NCBI RefSeq assembly: GCF_001426505.1
Contig: NZ_LMEV01000017.1
Span: 1,457,035 to 1,521,034, forward strand
Source: Variovorax sp. Root473
GTDB taxonomy: Bacteria; Pseudomonadota; Gammaproteobacteria; Burkholderiales; Burkholderiaceae_C
Direction of reading: 5' to 3'
Length of the DNA: 64,000 bases
Positions 1-8,252 of this stretch are shown piece after piece (the stretch's first letter is position 1; each line of letters opens with the position of its first letter). The notes beneath the pieces are model-generated. The model was not told where the DNA came from, ran no database searches, and saw nothing but the letters and a program-made list of their open reading frames with translations. A program made the translations under genes and the position numbers.

Positions 1-1143
1 TCCACCGACCTGGATGCCCGCCACGCCGCCATGGCGCTCGGCCTGTCGCTGCCGGCCGACGTGGTGCTGTACCTGCTGCTACCCATGTATGCGTCGCAGT
101 TCGGCGTTTCGCTGGCCGAGGTCGGCCTGCTGCTGGCGGCCAACCGGCTGGTGCGCATCGCGGGCTACGGCTGGGTGGCGCGTTTCTACGCGCGCCACGG
201 CGACCGGGCGAGCTGCTCGCTGGCCGTGGTGGCTGCCGCATGCTGCGCGCTGGGCTACGCCACGCTCTCGGGTTTCTGGGCACTGCTGCCGTTGCGGCTG
301 ACCTGGGGCCTGTGCTTCGCAGCGCTCAACCTGTCGACGCAGGCGCTGGCCACGGCCGATCCGCTCGGCGCAGCGCGGCGCAGCGGGCGTTCGCGCGCCT
401 TCATTGCCACCGGGCCGGTGCTGGCGTTGCCGCTCGGTGCGCTGCTGGCGTACACGGTCGGGCCGCGTGCGATCTTCGGTGTGCTGGCGGTGGTGTCGTT
501 GCTGGCGGTGTTCGTCACGCGGCGCCTGCCGTCGAAGCCGCACCACAGCGCAACATCTGGAGTTGCGACACGTCGCTTCTCGCGGCCGAATGCGCTCGAC
601 GGCTGGTCTTTCATGGAAGGGCTGGCGCTCGATGGCCTGTTCATCGTGGGCCTGTCGTACCTCGGCAAGGACCTGCTGCCCGGCGGCGCGGTGCTGGTGG
701 CCGGTGTGCTGCTGGCGCTGCGCTACCTGGCCGAAATCTTTCTCGGGCCGGTGGGCGGGCGCATGGCGGAGCATTTCGGCGCCGAGCGCTTGCTCGTGAG
801 CCTGTCGCTGGTGACGGCCCTCGCGCTCGTGGGCTTCGGCCTCGGCTGGCTGTGGAGCTGCGCGGCCCTGATCGTCGTGCTGCGCGCCTTGCAGCTGCCG
901 CTCCTGCCGCCCATCGTGGCGCGTCGCACGCCAGGGCCGGAGCGCGTGCGGGCGCTCGCGGCCCGCGCGGTCTGGCGCGACATCGGTGCGGGCGCGGGGC
1001 CGTTGCTGGCCGGCGTGCTGTTGCCGATCGCTTCGCCGCCGTGGATCTACGGCACCGCCGCGCTGTTGCTGGCGGTCGCGGCGCTGGCGTGCGTGCGGCG
1101 CGCCTCGCCACCCACCCCAATACAGGAGAACATCGCCCCATGA
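1..1143 (+). CDS. MFS transporter, 5' end outside window
   Basis: Integral membrane major facilitator protein; the substrate cannot be read from the sequence. The frame is open from base 1. An ATG lies at 31, but in-frame codons precede it without a stop, so the real start is probably upstream of the window. The visible 370+ residues form about 11-12 hydrophobic segments rich in Leu/Val/Ala, with a basic loop (RFYARHGDR) after the second or third helix where MFS proteins carry their cytoplasmic signature. The stop overlaps the ATG of the next gene (ATGA at 1140-1143), so the two are probably translated together. The family call is sound; a drug or sugar efflux role would be a guess. Confidence 0.8.
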   Translation, partial: STDLDARHAAMALGLSLPADVVLYLLLPMYASQFGVSLAEVGLLLAANRLVRIAGYGWVARFYARHGDRASCSLAVVAAACCALGYATLSGFWALLPLRLTWGLCFAALNLSTQALATADPLGAARRSGRSRAFIATGPVLALPLGALLAYTVGPRAIFGVLAVVSLLAVFVTRRLPSKPHHSATSGVATRRFSRPNALDGWSFMEGLALDGLFIVGLSYLGKDLLPGGAVLVAGVLLALRYLAEIFLGPVGGRMAEHFGAERLLVSLSLVTALALVGFGLGWLWSCAALIVVLRALQLPLLPPIVARRTPGPERVRALAARAVWRDIGAGAGPLLAGVLLPIASPPWIYGTAALLLAVAALACVRRASPPTPIQENIAP

Positions 1144-1751
1144 CCACCATCGACACCATCGCGCAACTCGAAGCCCTGTTCGGCCAGCCGGGCGAGGCCT
1201 CGCTCAAGAAAGAGGTGCCGTACCTGCACCCGAGCTACCAGGCGCTGATCGCCGCGTCGCCGTTCGCGGTGCTCGCGACCACCGGCCCCGGCGGGCTCGA
1301 TGCCTCGCCGCGCGGCGACGCCCCGGGCTTCGTCGCGGTGCAGGACGAGAAGACCTTGCTGCTGCCCGAGCGGCGCGGCAACAACCGCATCGACAGCCTG
1401 CGCAACATCGTGGCCGATCCGCGCGTGGCCTTGCTGTTCCTGATTCCGGGCGTGGGCGAAACGCTGCGCGTGAACGGGCGCGCACGCATTTCCGCCGCGC
1501 CCGATTTGCTGGCGCGCTTCGCAGTGGAAGGGCGCGCGCCGCAGTGCGTGATCGAGATCACCGTCGAGACCGTGTTCTTCCAGTGCGCCCGCGCGATCCA
1601 GCGCTCGAAGCTCTGGGCGCCGGTGCCGGAAGGCGTGCCGCGCACCGTGCCGACGCCGGGCGCCATCCTGTCCGCGCTGACGGATGCCGCCTTCGACGGC
1701 GCCACCTACGACCGCGAACTGCCGGCGCGGCAGCGATCGACGCTGTATTGA
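1140..1751 (+). CDS. Pyridoxamine 5'-phosphate oxidase-family FMN-binding protein
   Basis: Predicted cytoplasmic flavin-binding split-barrel protein of 203 residues. It carries the family pattern of a strand with TTGPGGLDASPRGDAPGF followed by the RRGNNRIDSLRNI stretch, which resembles the phosphate/FMN-binding part of PPOX-like proteins. Proteins of this subgroup are usually annotated as pyridoxamine 5'-phosphate oxidase-related but probably do not make PLP; the true substrate is unknown. The start is the ATG at 1140, which overlaps the upstream MFS stop. The C-terminus (about residues 150-203) resembles the tail of the MSMEG_1061 subgroup. Co-transcription with the upstream transporter is inferred from the overlap. 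Confidence 0.75.
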   Translation: MTTIDTIAQLEALFGQPGEASLKKEVPYLHPSYQALIAASPFAVLATTGPGGLDASPRGDAPGFVAVQDEKTLLLPERRGNNRIDSLRNIVADPRVALLFLIPGVGETLRVNGRARISAAPDLLARFAVEGRAPQCVIEITVETVFFQCARAIQRSKLWAPVPEGVPRTVPTPGAILSALTDAAFDGATYDRELPARQRSTLY

Positions 1752-1848
1752 ACGGCGCAGCGTATCGCCCGCTAGAACGAACGCACTAGCGGCCAAAGCG
1801 GCGACCCCACGCCTGCACCGATTGCGAGCCTTCGCCACAATCGACCCA

Positions 1849-3066
1849 ATGCGTTCTTCTCCGTTCTTCAAGATGGCCCTGCTGCTGGGCCTGCTCTCCG
1901 CCATCGGGCCTTTCGCGATCGACATGTACCTCCCGGCGCTGCCTGCCATCGGGCAGAGCCTGCGTGCGGACATCGGCGCGGTGCAGATGAGCCTCACCGC
2001 CTTCTTCCTGTCGCTCGGCGCGGGCCAGCTGCTCTACGGCCCGATCTCCGACATGGTCGGGCGCAAGCCGCCGCTGTATGCCGGGCTGGTGCTGTTCGCG
2101 CTCGCCAGCGTGGGCTGCGCGCTGGCAACCGACATCCAGACCCTGATCGCGCTGCGTTTCGTGCAGGGCCTGGGCGCCGCCGCCGGCATGGCGATTCCGC
2201 GTGCCGTGGTGCGCGACCTGCACACCGGCACCGACGCCGCGCGGCTGATGTCGCTGCTGATGCTGGTGTTCAGCGTGTCGCCGATTCTTGCGCCGCTCGC
2301 GGGCAGCGTGGTCATTGCGTTTGCCGGCTGGCGCGGCGTGTTCTGGGCCGTCACCCTCGCCGCGGTGGCGGGCCTGGCCATGATGGTCAAGCTGCTCGAC
2401 GAAACGCGTCCGGCCTCCGAGCGCGTCGAAAGCAGCCTGGGCAGTGCGCTCTCGGCCTACTGGCTGCTGCTGCGCGACGGGCACTACCTCGGGCTGGTGT
2501 TCATCGGCAGCTTCGCGATGGCGGGCTTCTTCACCTACCTGGCGAACTCGTCGTTCGTGATGATCGACCACTACGGCCTGTCGCCCGCGATGTACAGCGT
2601 GGCCTTCGGCGTGAACGCGGCGGCCTTCATTGCCGCCTCGCAGTTCACGGGCTCGCTGGGCGAGCGCTACGGGCTGGTCAACCTCGTCAAGTTCGGCGTG
2701 GTCTGCTGCGGCGTGGCGATGATTGCGATGTTCATCTACTTCGCAGCGGGCGGCGACAACCTCTGGGTGCTGATCGTGCTGTACTTCATCGCCTCGGGCT
2801 TCATGGGCCTCGTGATCCCGACCACCGGCGTGTTGGCGCTCGAGATGCACGGCGCCATCGCCGGCACTGCCTCGGCATTGCTGGGCACGCTGCAGATGCT
2901 GACGGGCGCATTGGCGATGGCGGTGGTCGGCCTGTTCTCGAACGGCCGTCCACTGCCGATGGTGGCCGGCATGGCGGCCGGCGCGCTGATCGCGCTGGTG
3001 CTGACCTGGCTCACGCTCGGCGGTGTGCGCTCGGAGCCGACCGGGGGCAGGGCGCAGGAGGCCTGA
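1849..3066 (+). CDS. Bcr/CflA-family multidrug efflux MFS transporter
   Basis: Twelve-helix drug:H+ antiporter of the DHA1 Bcr/CflA type, 405 residues. The N-terminus has the family hallmarks IGPFAIDMYLPALP in helix 1 and YGPISDMVGRKPPL after helix 2 (MFS motif A), with an antiporter-like motif C region (FSVSPILAPLAGS) in helix 5. An in-frame extension upstream to 1684 exists, but the ATG at 1849 starts the protein exactly where Bcr homologues begin (short basic N-tail, then helix 1). The next DHA2 pump starts 2 bases after its stop, so the two pumps are probably one operon. Members of this family export compounds such as bicyclomycin, sulfonamides or chloramphenicol; the actual substrate here is unknown. 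Confidence 0.88.
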   Translation: MRSSPFFKMALLLGLLSAIGPFAIDMYLPALPAIGQSLRADIGAVQMSLTAFFLSLGAGQLLYGPISDMVGRKPPLYAGLVLFALASVGCALATDIQTLIALRFVQGLGAAAGMAIPRAVVRDLHTGTDAARLMSLLMLVFSVSPILAPLAGSVVIAFAGWRGVFWAVTLAAVAGLAMMVKLLDETRPASERVESSLGSALSAYWLLLRDGHYLGLVFIGSFAMAGFFTYLANSSFVMIDHYGLSPAMYSVAFGVNAAAFIAASQFTGSLGERYGLVNLVKFGVVCCGVAMIAMFIYFAAGGDNLWVLIVLYFIASGFMGLVIPTTGVLALEMHGAIAGTASALLGTLQMLTGALAMAVVGLFSNGRPLPMVAGMAAGALIALVLTWLTLGGVRSEPTGGRAQEA

Positions 3067-3067
3067 C

Positions 3068-4498
3068 ATGACGGCCGCCACAGCAAGCGACGCCAAGCCG
3101 CTTCCCCTCGACGGCCTGGCTGCGCCCGCGCGCGGCTGGGCGATGCTGGTCATCATCCTCGGGCTCACGGTGTCGGTGCTCGATGGCACCATCGTCAACC
3201 TGGCGCTGCCGGGCATTGCGCGCGAGCTGCAGGCCAGTCCGGCGCAGGCGATCTGGGTGGTCAACGCCTACCAGATCGCCACGCTGGTGATGCTGCTGCC
3301 GCTGGCGTCGCTCGGCGATCTCGTGGGCTACCGGCGCGTGTACCTCGTGGGCATGGCGGTGTTCACCGTGTCGTCGGTGGCCGCGACCTTCGCCGATTCG
3401 CTCGCCACGCTGATCGCGGCACGCGCCGTCCAGGGACTGGGCGCGGCCGGCATCATGAGCGTCAATGCGGCGCTGGTGCGGCTCACGTACCCGTCGGCGC
3501 AACTGGGCAAGGGCATGGCCATCAACTCGCTGGTGGTCGCCACGTCGTCGGTGGCCGGGCCTTCGGTGGCGGCGGCGATCCTGTCGGTGGCGTCGTGGCC
3601 GTGGCTCTTTGCCATCAACGTGCCGCTGGGCATCGTCACCTTCGCGCTGGGCATGCGGGCGTTGCCGTTCAACCGCACCGCGCCGGCCGCCGGTGCGCGT
3701 TTCTCGCTGCTCGACGTGACGCTCAACGTGCTGATGTTCTCGCTGGTCTTCCTCGGCGTGGACCACCTGGGCGTGCGCGAGGGCGGGGTGCAGGCCACGG
3801 GCACGCCGTGGTCGGCCTGGGCCGCGCTGGGGGCAGGGCTGGCGGTGGGCTTCGTCTACCTGCGGCGCCAGCGCAAGCTGACGGTGCCGCTCTTTCCCAT
3901 CGACCTGCTGCGCATTCCCGTGTTCGCGCTGTCGATGGGCACCTCGGTGGCGGCGTTCTGCGCGCAAATGCTGGCCTACATCGCGCTGCCGTTCCTGCTG
4001 CTCGACGTGTACGGCCGCAGCCACATCGAGGCCGGGCTGCTGATCACGGCGTGGCCGCTGGCCATTGTGGTGATGGCGCCCATCGCCGGTCGGCTCATCG
4101 GACGCTACCCCGACGGACTGCTGGGCGGCATCGGCCTGGGCCTGCTGGCCGCCGGTCTCGCGCTGCTGGCGGCGCTGCCGGCGCATCCGGGCAATGCCGA
4201 CATCGCCTGGCGCATGGCGCTGTGCGGCCTGGGCTTCGGCCTGTTCCAGTCGCCCAACAACCACACGATCGTGAGCTCGCCGCCGTCGCACCGAAGTGGT
4301 GCAGCCAGCGGCATGCTCGGCACGGCGCGGCTCACGGGGCAGACGCTGGGGGCCGTGGTGCTGGCGGCGGTGTTCAGTGTCTGGAGTCCGCACGGTGGAC
4401 ACGGCCCGGTGGTGGCGCTGGTGCTGGCGGCGGGGTGCGCAGCGGTGGCGGCGGTTTTCAGCAGTCTGCGGCTGAAGACGACAAGTCCGCACGCCTGA
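3068..4498 (+). CDS. DHA2-family (14-helix) MFS efflux transporter
   Basis: Fourteen-helix MFS pump of the EmrB/QacA type, 476 residues. Helix 1 carries the DHA2 signature LDGTIVNLALPGI, followed by IWVVNAYQIATLVMLLPLASLGDLVGYRR (motif A) and a long-loop central region before helices 9-14. An upstream GTG/ATG at 3023 is in frame but lies inside the preceding gene; the ATG at 3068 directly follows the Bcr stop. There is no partner membrane-fusion protein next to it, so it would work as a single-component inner-membrane exporter unless a distant EmrA-like partner exists. The 3' end is 20 bases before the pqiA-like gene. Confidence 0.88.
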   Translation: MTAATASDAKPLPLDGLAAPARGWAMLVIILGLTVSVLDGTIVNLALPGIARELQASPAQAIWVVNAYQIATLVMLLPLASLGDLVGYRRVYLVGMAVFTVSSVAATFADSLATLIAARAVQGLGAAGIMSVNAALVRLTYPSAQLGKGMAINSLVVATSSVAGPSVAAAILSVASWPWLFAINVPLGIVTFALGMRALPFNRTAPAAGARFSLLDVTLNVLMFSLVFLGVDHLGVREGGVQATGTPWSAWAALGAGLAVGFVYLRRQRKLTVPLFPIDLLRIPVFALSMGTSVAAFCAQMLAYIALPFLLLDVYGRSHIEAGLLITAWPLAIVVMAPIAGRLIGRYPDGLLGGIGLGLLAAGLALLAALPAHPGNADIAWRMALCGLGFGLFQSPNNHTIVSSPPSHRSGAASGMLGTARLTGQTLGAVVLAAVFSVWSPHGGHGPVVALVLAAGCAAVAAVFSSLRLKTTSPHA

Positions 4499-4518
4499 AT
4501 AAGGTAGGGTACGGCCTC

Positions 4519-5163
4519 ATGAAGGAAGTACCTGACACCGTGGTCTGCCCCGGCTGCGACGCGGTCTACGCGCGTGCGCCGCTGGCGCCGCGCGACGTGG
4601 CCGAGTGCCCGCGCTGCGGCACCGAACTCGACCGGCACCCGGGCGCGCAGCAGCGCCGCATCCTGCCCCTGACGGTCGCGAGCCTGATCATGTTCGCCAT
4701 CGCCAACCTGTTTCCCATCGTCGAGATCGAGCTGCAGGGCCTGCGCAGCCAGACCACGCTGGCCGGCGCGGTGGTGGTGCTGAGCGCCGAGGGCATGTCG
4801 CCGGTGGCGCTGCTGGTGCTCGCCACCACCATCCTGTTTCCGCTGCTGCAGCTGTGCATCCTGGCCTACCTGCTGGTGCCGCTGCGTCGCGCGCACCGGC
4901 CCTGGGGTTTCGCGATGCTGGTGCGGATGATGCAGTCGCTGCGGCCCTGGGGAATGATCGAGGTGTTCCTGCTCGGCGTGCTGGTGGCGATCGTCAAGCT
5001 GTCGAGCATGGCGACGGTGGTGCCGGGGCCCGCGCTGTGGGCCTTCGTGGCGCTCACCGTGACGCTCACGGCGGTGCTGTCGTTCAACCCCGGCGCATTC
5101 TGGGAAATGGCCTTCGAGCAGCTCGATGAAGAAGAAGCAGACGCGCCGGAGGTGCGCGCATGA
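4519..5163 (+). CDS. pqiA: PqiA N-terminal-half protein (paraquat-inducible protein A domain)
   Basis: Inner-membrane protein of 214 residues corresponding to one of the two repeated PqiA domains. Two CxxC pairs (C10/C13 and C30/C33) form the zinc-ribbon-like N-terminal motif, followed by about four transmembrane helices with IANLFPIVEIE in the first, the typical PqiA motif. In E. coli PqiA is a single about 417-residue protein with two such halves; here the halves are separate genes with a 4-base overlap. PqiA works with PqiB and PqiC in lipid movement between inner and outer membranes. The start at 4519 is the first ATG that leaves the zinc motif intact. Confidence 0.9.
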   Translation: MKEVPDTVVCPGCDAVYARAPLAPRDVAECPRCGTELDRHPGAQQRRILPLTVASLIMFAIANLFPIVEIELQGLRSQTTLAGAVVVLSAEGMSPVALLVLATTILFPLLQLCILAYLLVPLRRAHRPWGFAMLVRMMQSLRPWGMIEVFLLGVLVAIVKLSSMATVVPGPALWAFVALTVTLTAVLSFNPGAFWEMAFEQLDEEEADAPEVRA

Positions 5164-5903
5164 ACATGCGCGGGCTGCCCGCCCGCCTGGCCTCGACCCG
5201 CCCCTGGGAGGCGCAGGCCGACGACGAGCACGACCACGAGAACCCGGTGCCGACGGCCGCCGCGCTCGGCCTGCACGTCTGCACGCACTGCACGGCCGTC
5301 TGGCGCGATGCGGAAGATGGCGAGGCCTGCGCCCGCTGCGGCACGCACCTGCACACGCGCAAGCCGCAGAGCCTGAACCGCACCTGGGCCTTCCTGATCG
5401 CGGCCTGCATCATGTACATCCCGGCCAACCTGCTGCCGGTGATGATCACGCGCACGCTGTTCGGCGCGCAGTACGACACCATCCTGAGCGGTGTCATCTA
5501 CTTCTGGGTGTCAGGCGCGTGGGGGCTGGCGGCCATCGTGTTCATCGCGAGTTTTCTGGTGCCGCTGTTCAAGCTGGCGGTACTGCTCTTGCTTGTGGTG
5601 CTGGCGCAGCGGCGCAGCAACTGGCGCCGGCGCGAGCGGGCCAAGCTGTACCACATCATCGAGATCATTGGCCGCTGGTCGATGCTCGACGTGTTCGTGG
5701 TGTCGCTGCTCACCGGGCTGGTGCAGATCCAGGGCTTCGCGGTCATCACCGCGGGCGTGGGCATTGCGGCCTTCGGCGCGGTGGTGGTGCTGACCATGCT
5801 GGCGTCGCTGAGCTTCGACCCGCGCCTGACGTGGGACGGCCCGGTGCCGCAAGCCGACACGGACGAACGACAGATTGAAAGCAGGGAAGAAAAAATCGCA
5901 TGA
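5160..5903 (+). CDS. pqiA: PqiA C-terminal-half protein (second PqiA domain)
   Basis: Second PqiA-domain protein, 247 residues. After a hydrophilic, acidic and His-containing N-tail of about 38 residues come CTHC (C41/C44) and CARC (C57/C60), then helices including YIPANLLPVMITRTLFG and the conserved HIIEIIGRWSMLDVF stretch that marks the second half of PqiA. ATGA overlaps join it to the gene before (5160-5163) and to pqiB after (5900-5903), so the four pqi genes form a tightly coupled operon. The predicted location is the inner membrane, as the channel-like base for the PqiB tunnel. The split relative to the enterobacterial fused protein is common in proteobacteria and is not a frameshift: each half has its own start. 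Confidence 0.9.
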   Translation: MNMRGLPARLASTRPWEAQADDEHDHENPVPTAAALGLHVCTHCTAVWRDAEDGEACARCGTHLHTRKPQSLNRTWAFLIAACIMYIPANLLPVMITRTLFGAQYDTILSGVIYFWVSGAWGLAAIVFIASFLVPLFKLAVLLLLVVLAQRRSNWRRRERAKLYHIIEIIGRWSMLDVFVVSLLTGLVQIQGFAVITAGVGIAAFGAVVVLTMLASLSFDPRLTWDGPVPQADTDERQIESREEKIA

Positions 5904-7561
5904 GTGAAGAAGACACGCAACCGCAAGACCGTCCGGCAGCATCTGCCCCGCCCGCGCTGCCGAAGCCGAAAGTGGCGCGCCGCCGCGAGTGGCTGCCTTC
6001 GCTGATCTGGTTGATCCCGATCGTCGCCGCGCTGGTCGGCGTGACGCTGGTGGCCCGCATCCTCATGGAGCGCGGCCCCGAGATCGTGCTCACCTTCAAG
6101 ACGGCCGAGGGCCTCGAAGCCGGCAAGACCGCCGTGAAATACAAGGACGTGCAGATCGGCCTGGTGCAGAGCCTGCGGCTGGCACGCGACCGGTCGCACG
6201 TGCGCGTGCTGGTGCAGCTCAACAAGGAGGCCGAGGGCTTCACCTCGGCCGATTCGCGCTTCTGGGTGGTGCGGCCGCGGCTGGACACCTCGGGCATCTC
6301 GGGCCTGGGCACGCTGCTGTCGGGCGCCTACATCGGCGCCGACGCGGGCGTCGAGAAGGAAACCGCGGGCGAGTTCACCGGCCTCGAAGCGCCGCCCATC
6401 GTCACGCGTGGCGACTCGGGCCAGCAGTTCCTGCTGCGCGCACGCGACGTGGGCTCGCTCGACGTCGGCTCGCCCGTGTACTTCCGGCGCATCAAGGTCG
6501 GGCAGGTCGCAGCCTACGAACTCGACGGCGATGGGCGCGGCGTCACGCTGCGGGTGTTCGTGAACGCGCCGTACGACAAGTTCGTCGGCATGAACACGCG
6601 CTTCTGGCAGGCCAGCGGCATCGACGCGCAGCTGAGCGCCAGCGGTTTCACGCTGCGCACGCAATCGCTGGCGACCATCCTGCTCGGCGGCATCGCGTTC
6701 CAGGCGCCCGACGACGCCATGGGCCCGCTGGCCAAGGAGAACACGGCCTTCGTGCTGGCGCAGGACGAGGTCACCGCCATGAAGGAGCCCGACGGTCCTT
6801 CGCAAACGCTGCTGATGTACTTCAACCAGTCGCTGCGCGGCCTCACGCCGGGCGCGCCGGTCGACTTCCGCGGCGTGGTGCTGGGCGAGGTGAAATCCAT
6901 CGGTGTCGAGTTCGACCGCGCCGAGCGCGAGTTCCGCATGCCGGTGCTGGTGCAGATCTACCCCGACCGCCTGCGCCGCCGGGAAGCGGGCGCCGGTGCG
7001 CGGACTGCAGAGTCGGGTCCGACGCAGCAGGAACGGCTGCGCTTCCTGGCCGAGAAAGGCCTGCGCGCCCAGCTGCGCAACGGCAACCTGCTGACCGGCC
7101 AGGTCTACGTGGCGCTCGACTTCTTCCCGAAGGCGCCGGCCGCGAAGATCGACCTGTCGAAGAGCCCGATCGAGTTGCCGACCGTCGCCAACAGCCTGGA
7201 CGAGATCCAGTCGCAGGTGCAGGAGATCGCGACCAAGCTCAACAAGGTGCCCTACGAGCAGATCGCTGCCGACCTGCGCACCACGCTGGCCACGCTCAAC
7301 AAGACGCTCACGAGTGCCGAGCAGACCGTGAGCCGCATCAACACCGACGTGACGCCCGAGCTGGCTGCGGCTATGAAGGACGTGCGCAAGACCGTCAACA
7401 CGGCCGAACGCACGCTGGCCGACGACTCGCCGCTGCAGCAGGACATGCGCCAGACCTTGCGTGAACTGACGCGCGCTGCAGGCTCGGTGCGTGTGCTGAC
7501 CGACTACCTCGAGCGCCATCCCGAATCGCTGCTGCGCGGCAAACCGGACGACAAGAAATGA
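5900..7561 (+). CDS. pqiB: PqiB, intermembrane transport protein with MCE domains
   Basis: Single-pass inner-membrane protein of 553 residues with a periplasmic chain of MlaD/MCE domains. One transmembrane helix (about residues 33-53, WLPSLIWLIPIVAALVGVTL) follows a cytoplasmic Pro-rich tail. MCE domains are visible at about 60-150 (VLTFKTAEGLEAGKTAVKYKDV), 175-280 (ARDVGSLDVGSPVYFRRIKVGQV) and 290-430 (YFNQSLRGLTPGAPVDFRGVVLGEV). A long helical C-terminus from about residue 430 carries repeated Leu/Thr heptads. E. coli PqiB (about 546 aa) has the same three-domain plan and stacks into a hexameric tunnel towards the outer membrane. It overlaps PqiA upstream and PqiC downstream by 4 bases. Confidence 0.93.
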   Translation: MSEEDTQPQDRPAASAPPALPKPKVARRREWLPSLIWLIPIVAALVGVTLVARILMERGPEIVLTFKTAEGLEAGKTAVKYKDVQIGLVQSLRLARDRSHVRVLVQLNKEAEGFTSADSRFWVVRPRLDTSGISGLGTLLSGAYIGADAGVEKETAGEFTGLEAPPIVTRGDSGQQFLLRARDVGSLDVGSPVYFRRIKVGQVAAYELDGDGRGVTLRVFVNAPYDKFVGMNTRFWQASGIDAQLSASGFTLRTQSLATILLGGIAFQAPDDAMGPLAKENTAFVLAQDEVTAMKEPDGPSQTLLMYFNQSLRGLTPGAPVDFRGVVLGEVKSIGVEFDRAEREFRMPVLVQIYPDRLRRREAGAGARTAESGPTQQERLRFLAEKGLRAQLRNGNLLTGQVYVALDFFPKAPAAKIDLSKSPIELPTVANSLDEIQSQVQEIATKLNKVPYEQIAADLRTTLATLNKTLTSAEQTVSRINTDVTPELAAAMKDVRKTVNTAERTLADDSPLQQDMRQTLRELTRAAGSVRVLTDYLERHPESLLRGKPDDKK

Positions 7562-8184
7562 AGACGACGACCTTCGCGCTCGCGTGTGCCGCCGCTGCGG
7601 TGCTGCTGGCAGGCTGCGCGAGCAAGCCCGACAACTACTACACGCTGGCCAGCCCGCCCGCGCTCACCGACGCCGCGCCCCGTGTTCCCAACGCGGCGTC
7701 GCCGCTGTACATCGAGCTCGCCCCGGTGGCCGTGCCCGAGCGGCTCGCGCGCCCTCAGATGGTCGTGCGCCGTCCGACCGGTGGTGTACAGGTCGACGTG
7801 CTCGAGCAGCACCGCTGGGCCTCCTCCTTCGAGAACGAGCTGCGCGATGCGCTCGGCAGCGGCATTGCCGGCCGGCTCGGCGCGCTCGACGTGACCCAGG
7901 GCGGTCGCCAGACCTCGCAGCCCGTGTGGCGCGTCGCGGTGCAGGTGCGCCAGTTCGACCTGGTCGACGGCGGGCGCGTGGACGCCGGCTTCAGCTGGAC
8001 CCTGCGACGCTCCGACGAGGCGCGCACGCTGGTGTGCCGGCTCGACGCGGGCGAGGCCACCGGCGGCGGCATCGATGCACTGGCGCAGGGCGCCCAGCGC
8101 GTGACGGCGGCGGCTGCGGCAGCCATGGCACGCAGCGTGAACGCAGCGCAGGCCAACCCGGGCGCGACGGCGTGCGCGATCTGA
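7558..8184 (+). CDS. pqiC: PqiC-like outer-membrane lipoprotein
   Basis: Lipoprotein of 208 residues of the ABC-type transport auxiliary family (PqiC/YmbA). The signal peptide ends in a lipobox LLAGC with the lipidated cysteine at residue 20. The mature part contains the family pattern NYYTLASPP near the start and VAVPERLARPQMV followed by EQHRWASSFENELRDALG. It is the last gene of the pqi operon, starting 4 bases inside pqiB. PqiC forms the outer-membrane end of the PqiABC bridge in E. coli. A GC-rich hairpin lies 14-36 bases after the stop. Confidence 0.88.
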   Translation: MKTTTFALACAAAAVLLAGCASKPDNYYTLASPPALTDAAPRVPNAASPLYIELAPVAVPERLARPQMVVRRPTGGVQVDVLEQHRWASSFENELRDALGSGIAGRLGALDVTQGGRQTSQPVWRVAVQVRQFDLVDGGRVDAGFSWTLRRSDEARTLVCRLDAGEATGGGIDALAQGAQRVTAAAAAAMARSVNAAQANPGATACAI

Positions 8185-8197
8185 CTTTTTGCGTTTC

Positions 8198-8220
8198 TCC
8201 CTCCCCCTCCGGGGGAAGGA
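8198..8220. terminator. GC-rich hairpin after the pqi operon
   Basis: Inverted repeat with arms TCCCTCCCCC and GGGGGAAGGA (imperfect) just after pqiC and before the next MFS gene. It has no T-run on either strand, so it is at best a Rho-dependent or RNA-stabilising structure. Similar CCCCTCCGGGG hairpins are frequent between Comamonadaceae genes (from memory). Confidence 0.35.
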
Positions 8221-8252
8221 GTCATACCGGCAACCCTTGAACCGGAGGCCCC

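Noticed and set aside
8198..8220. Strong intrinsic terminator after pqiC
   Set aside because: The hairpin has no T-run on either strand, so only a weak terminator-like call is kept.
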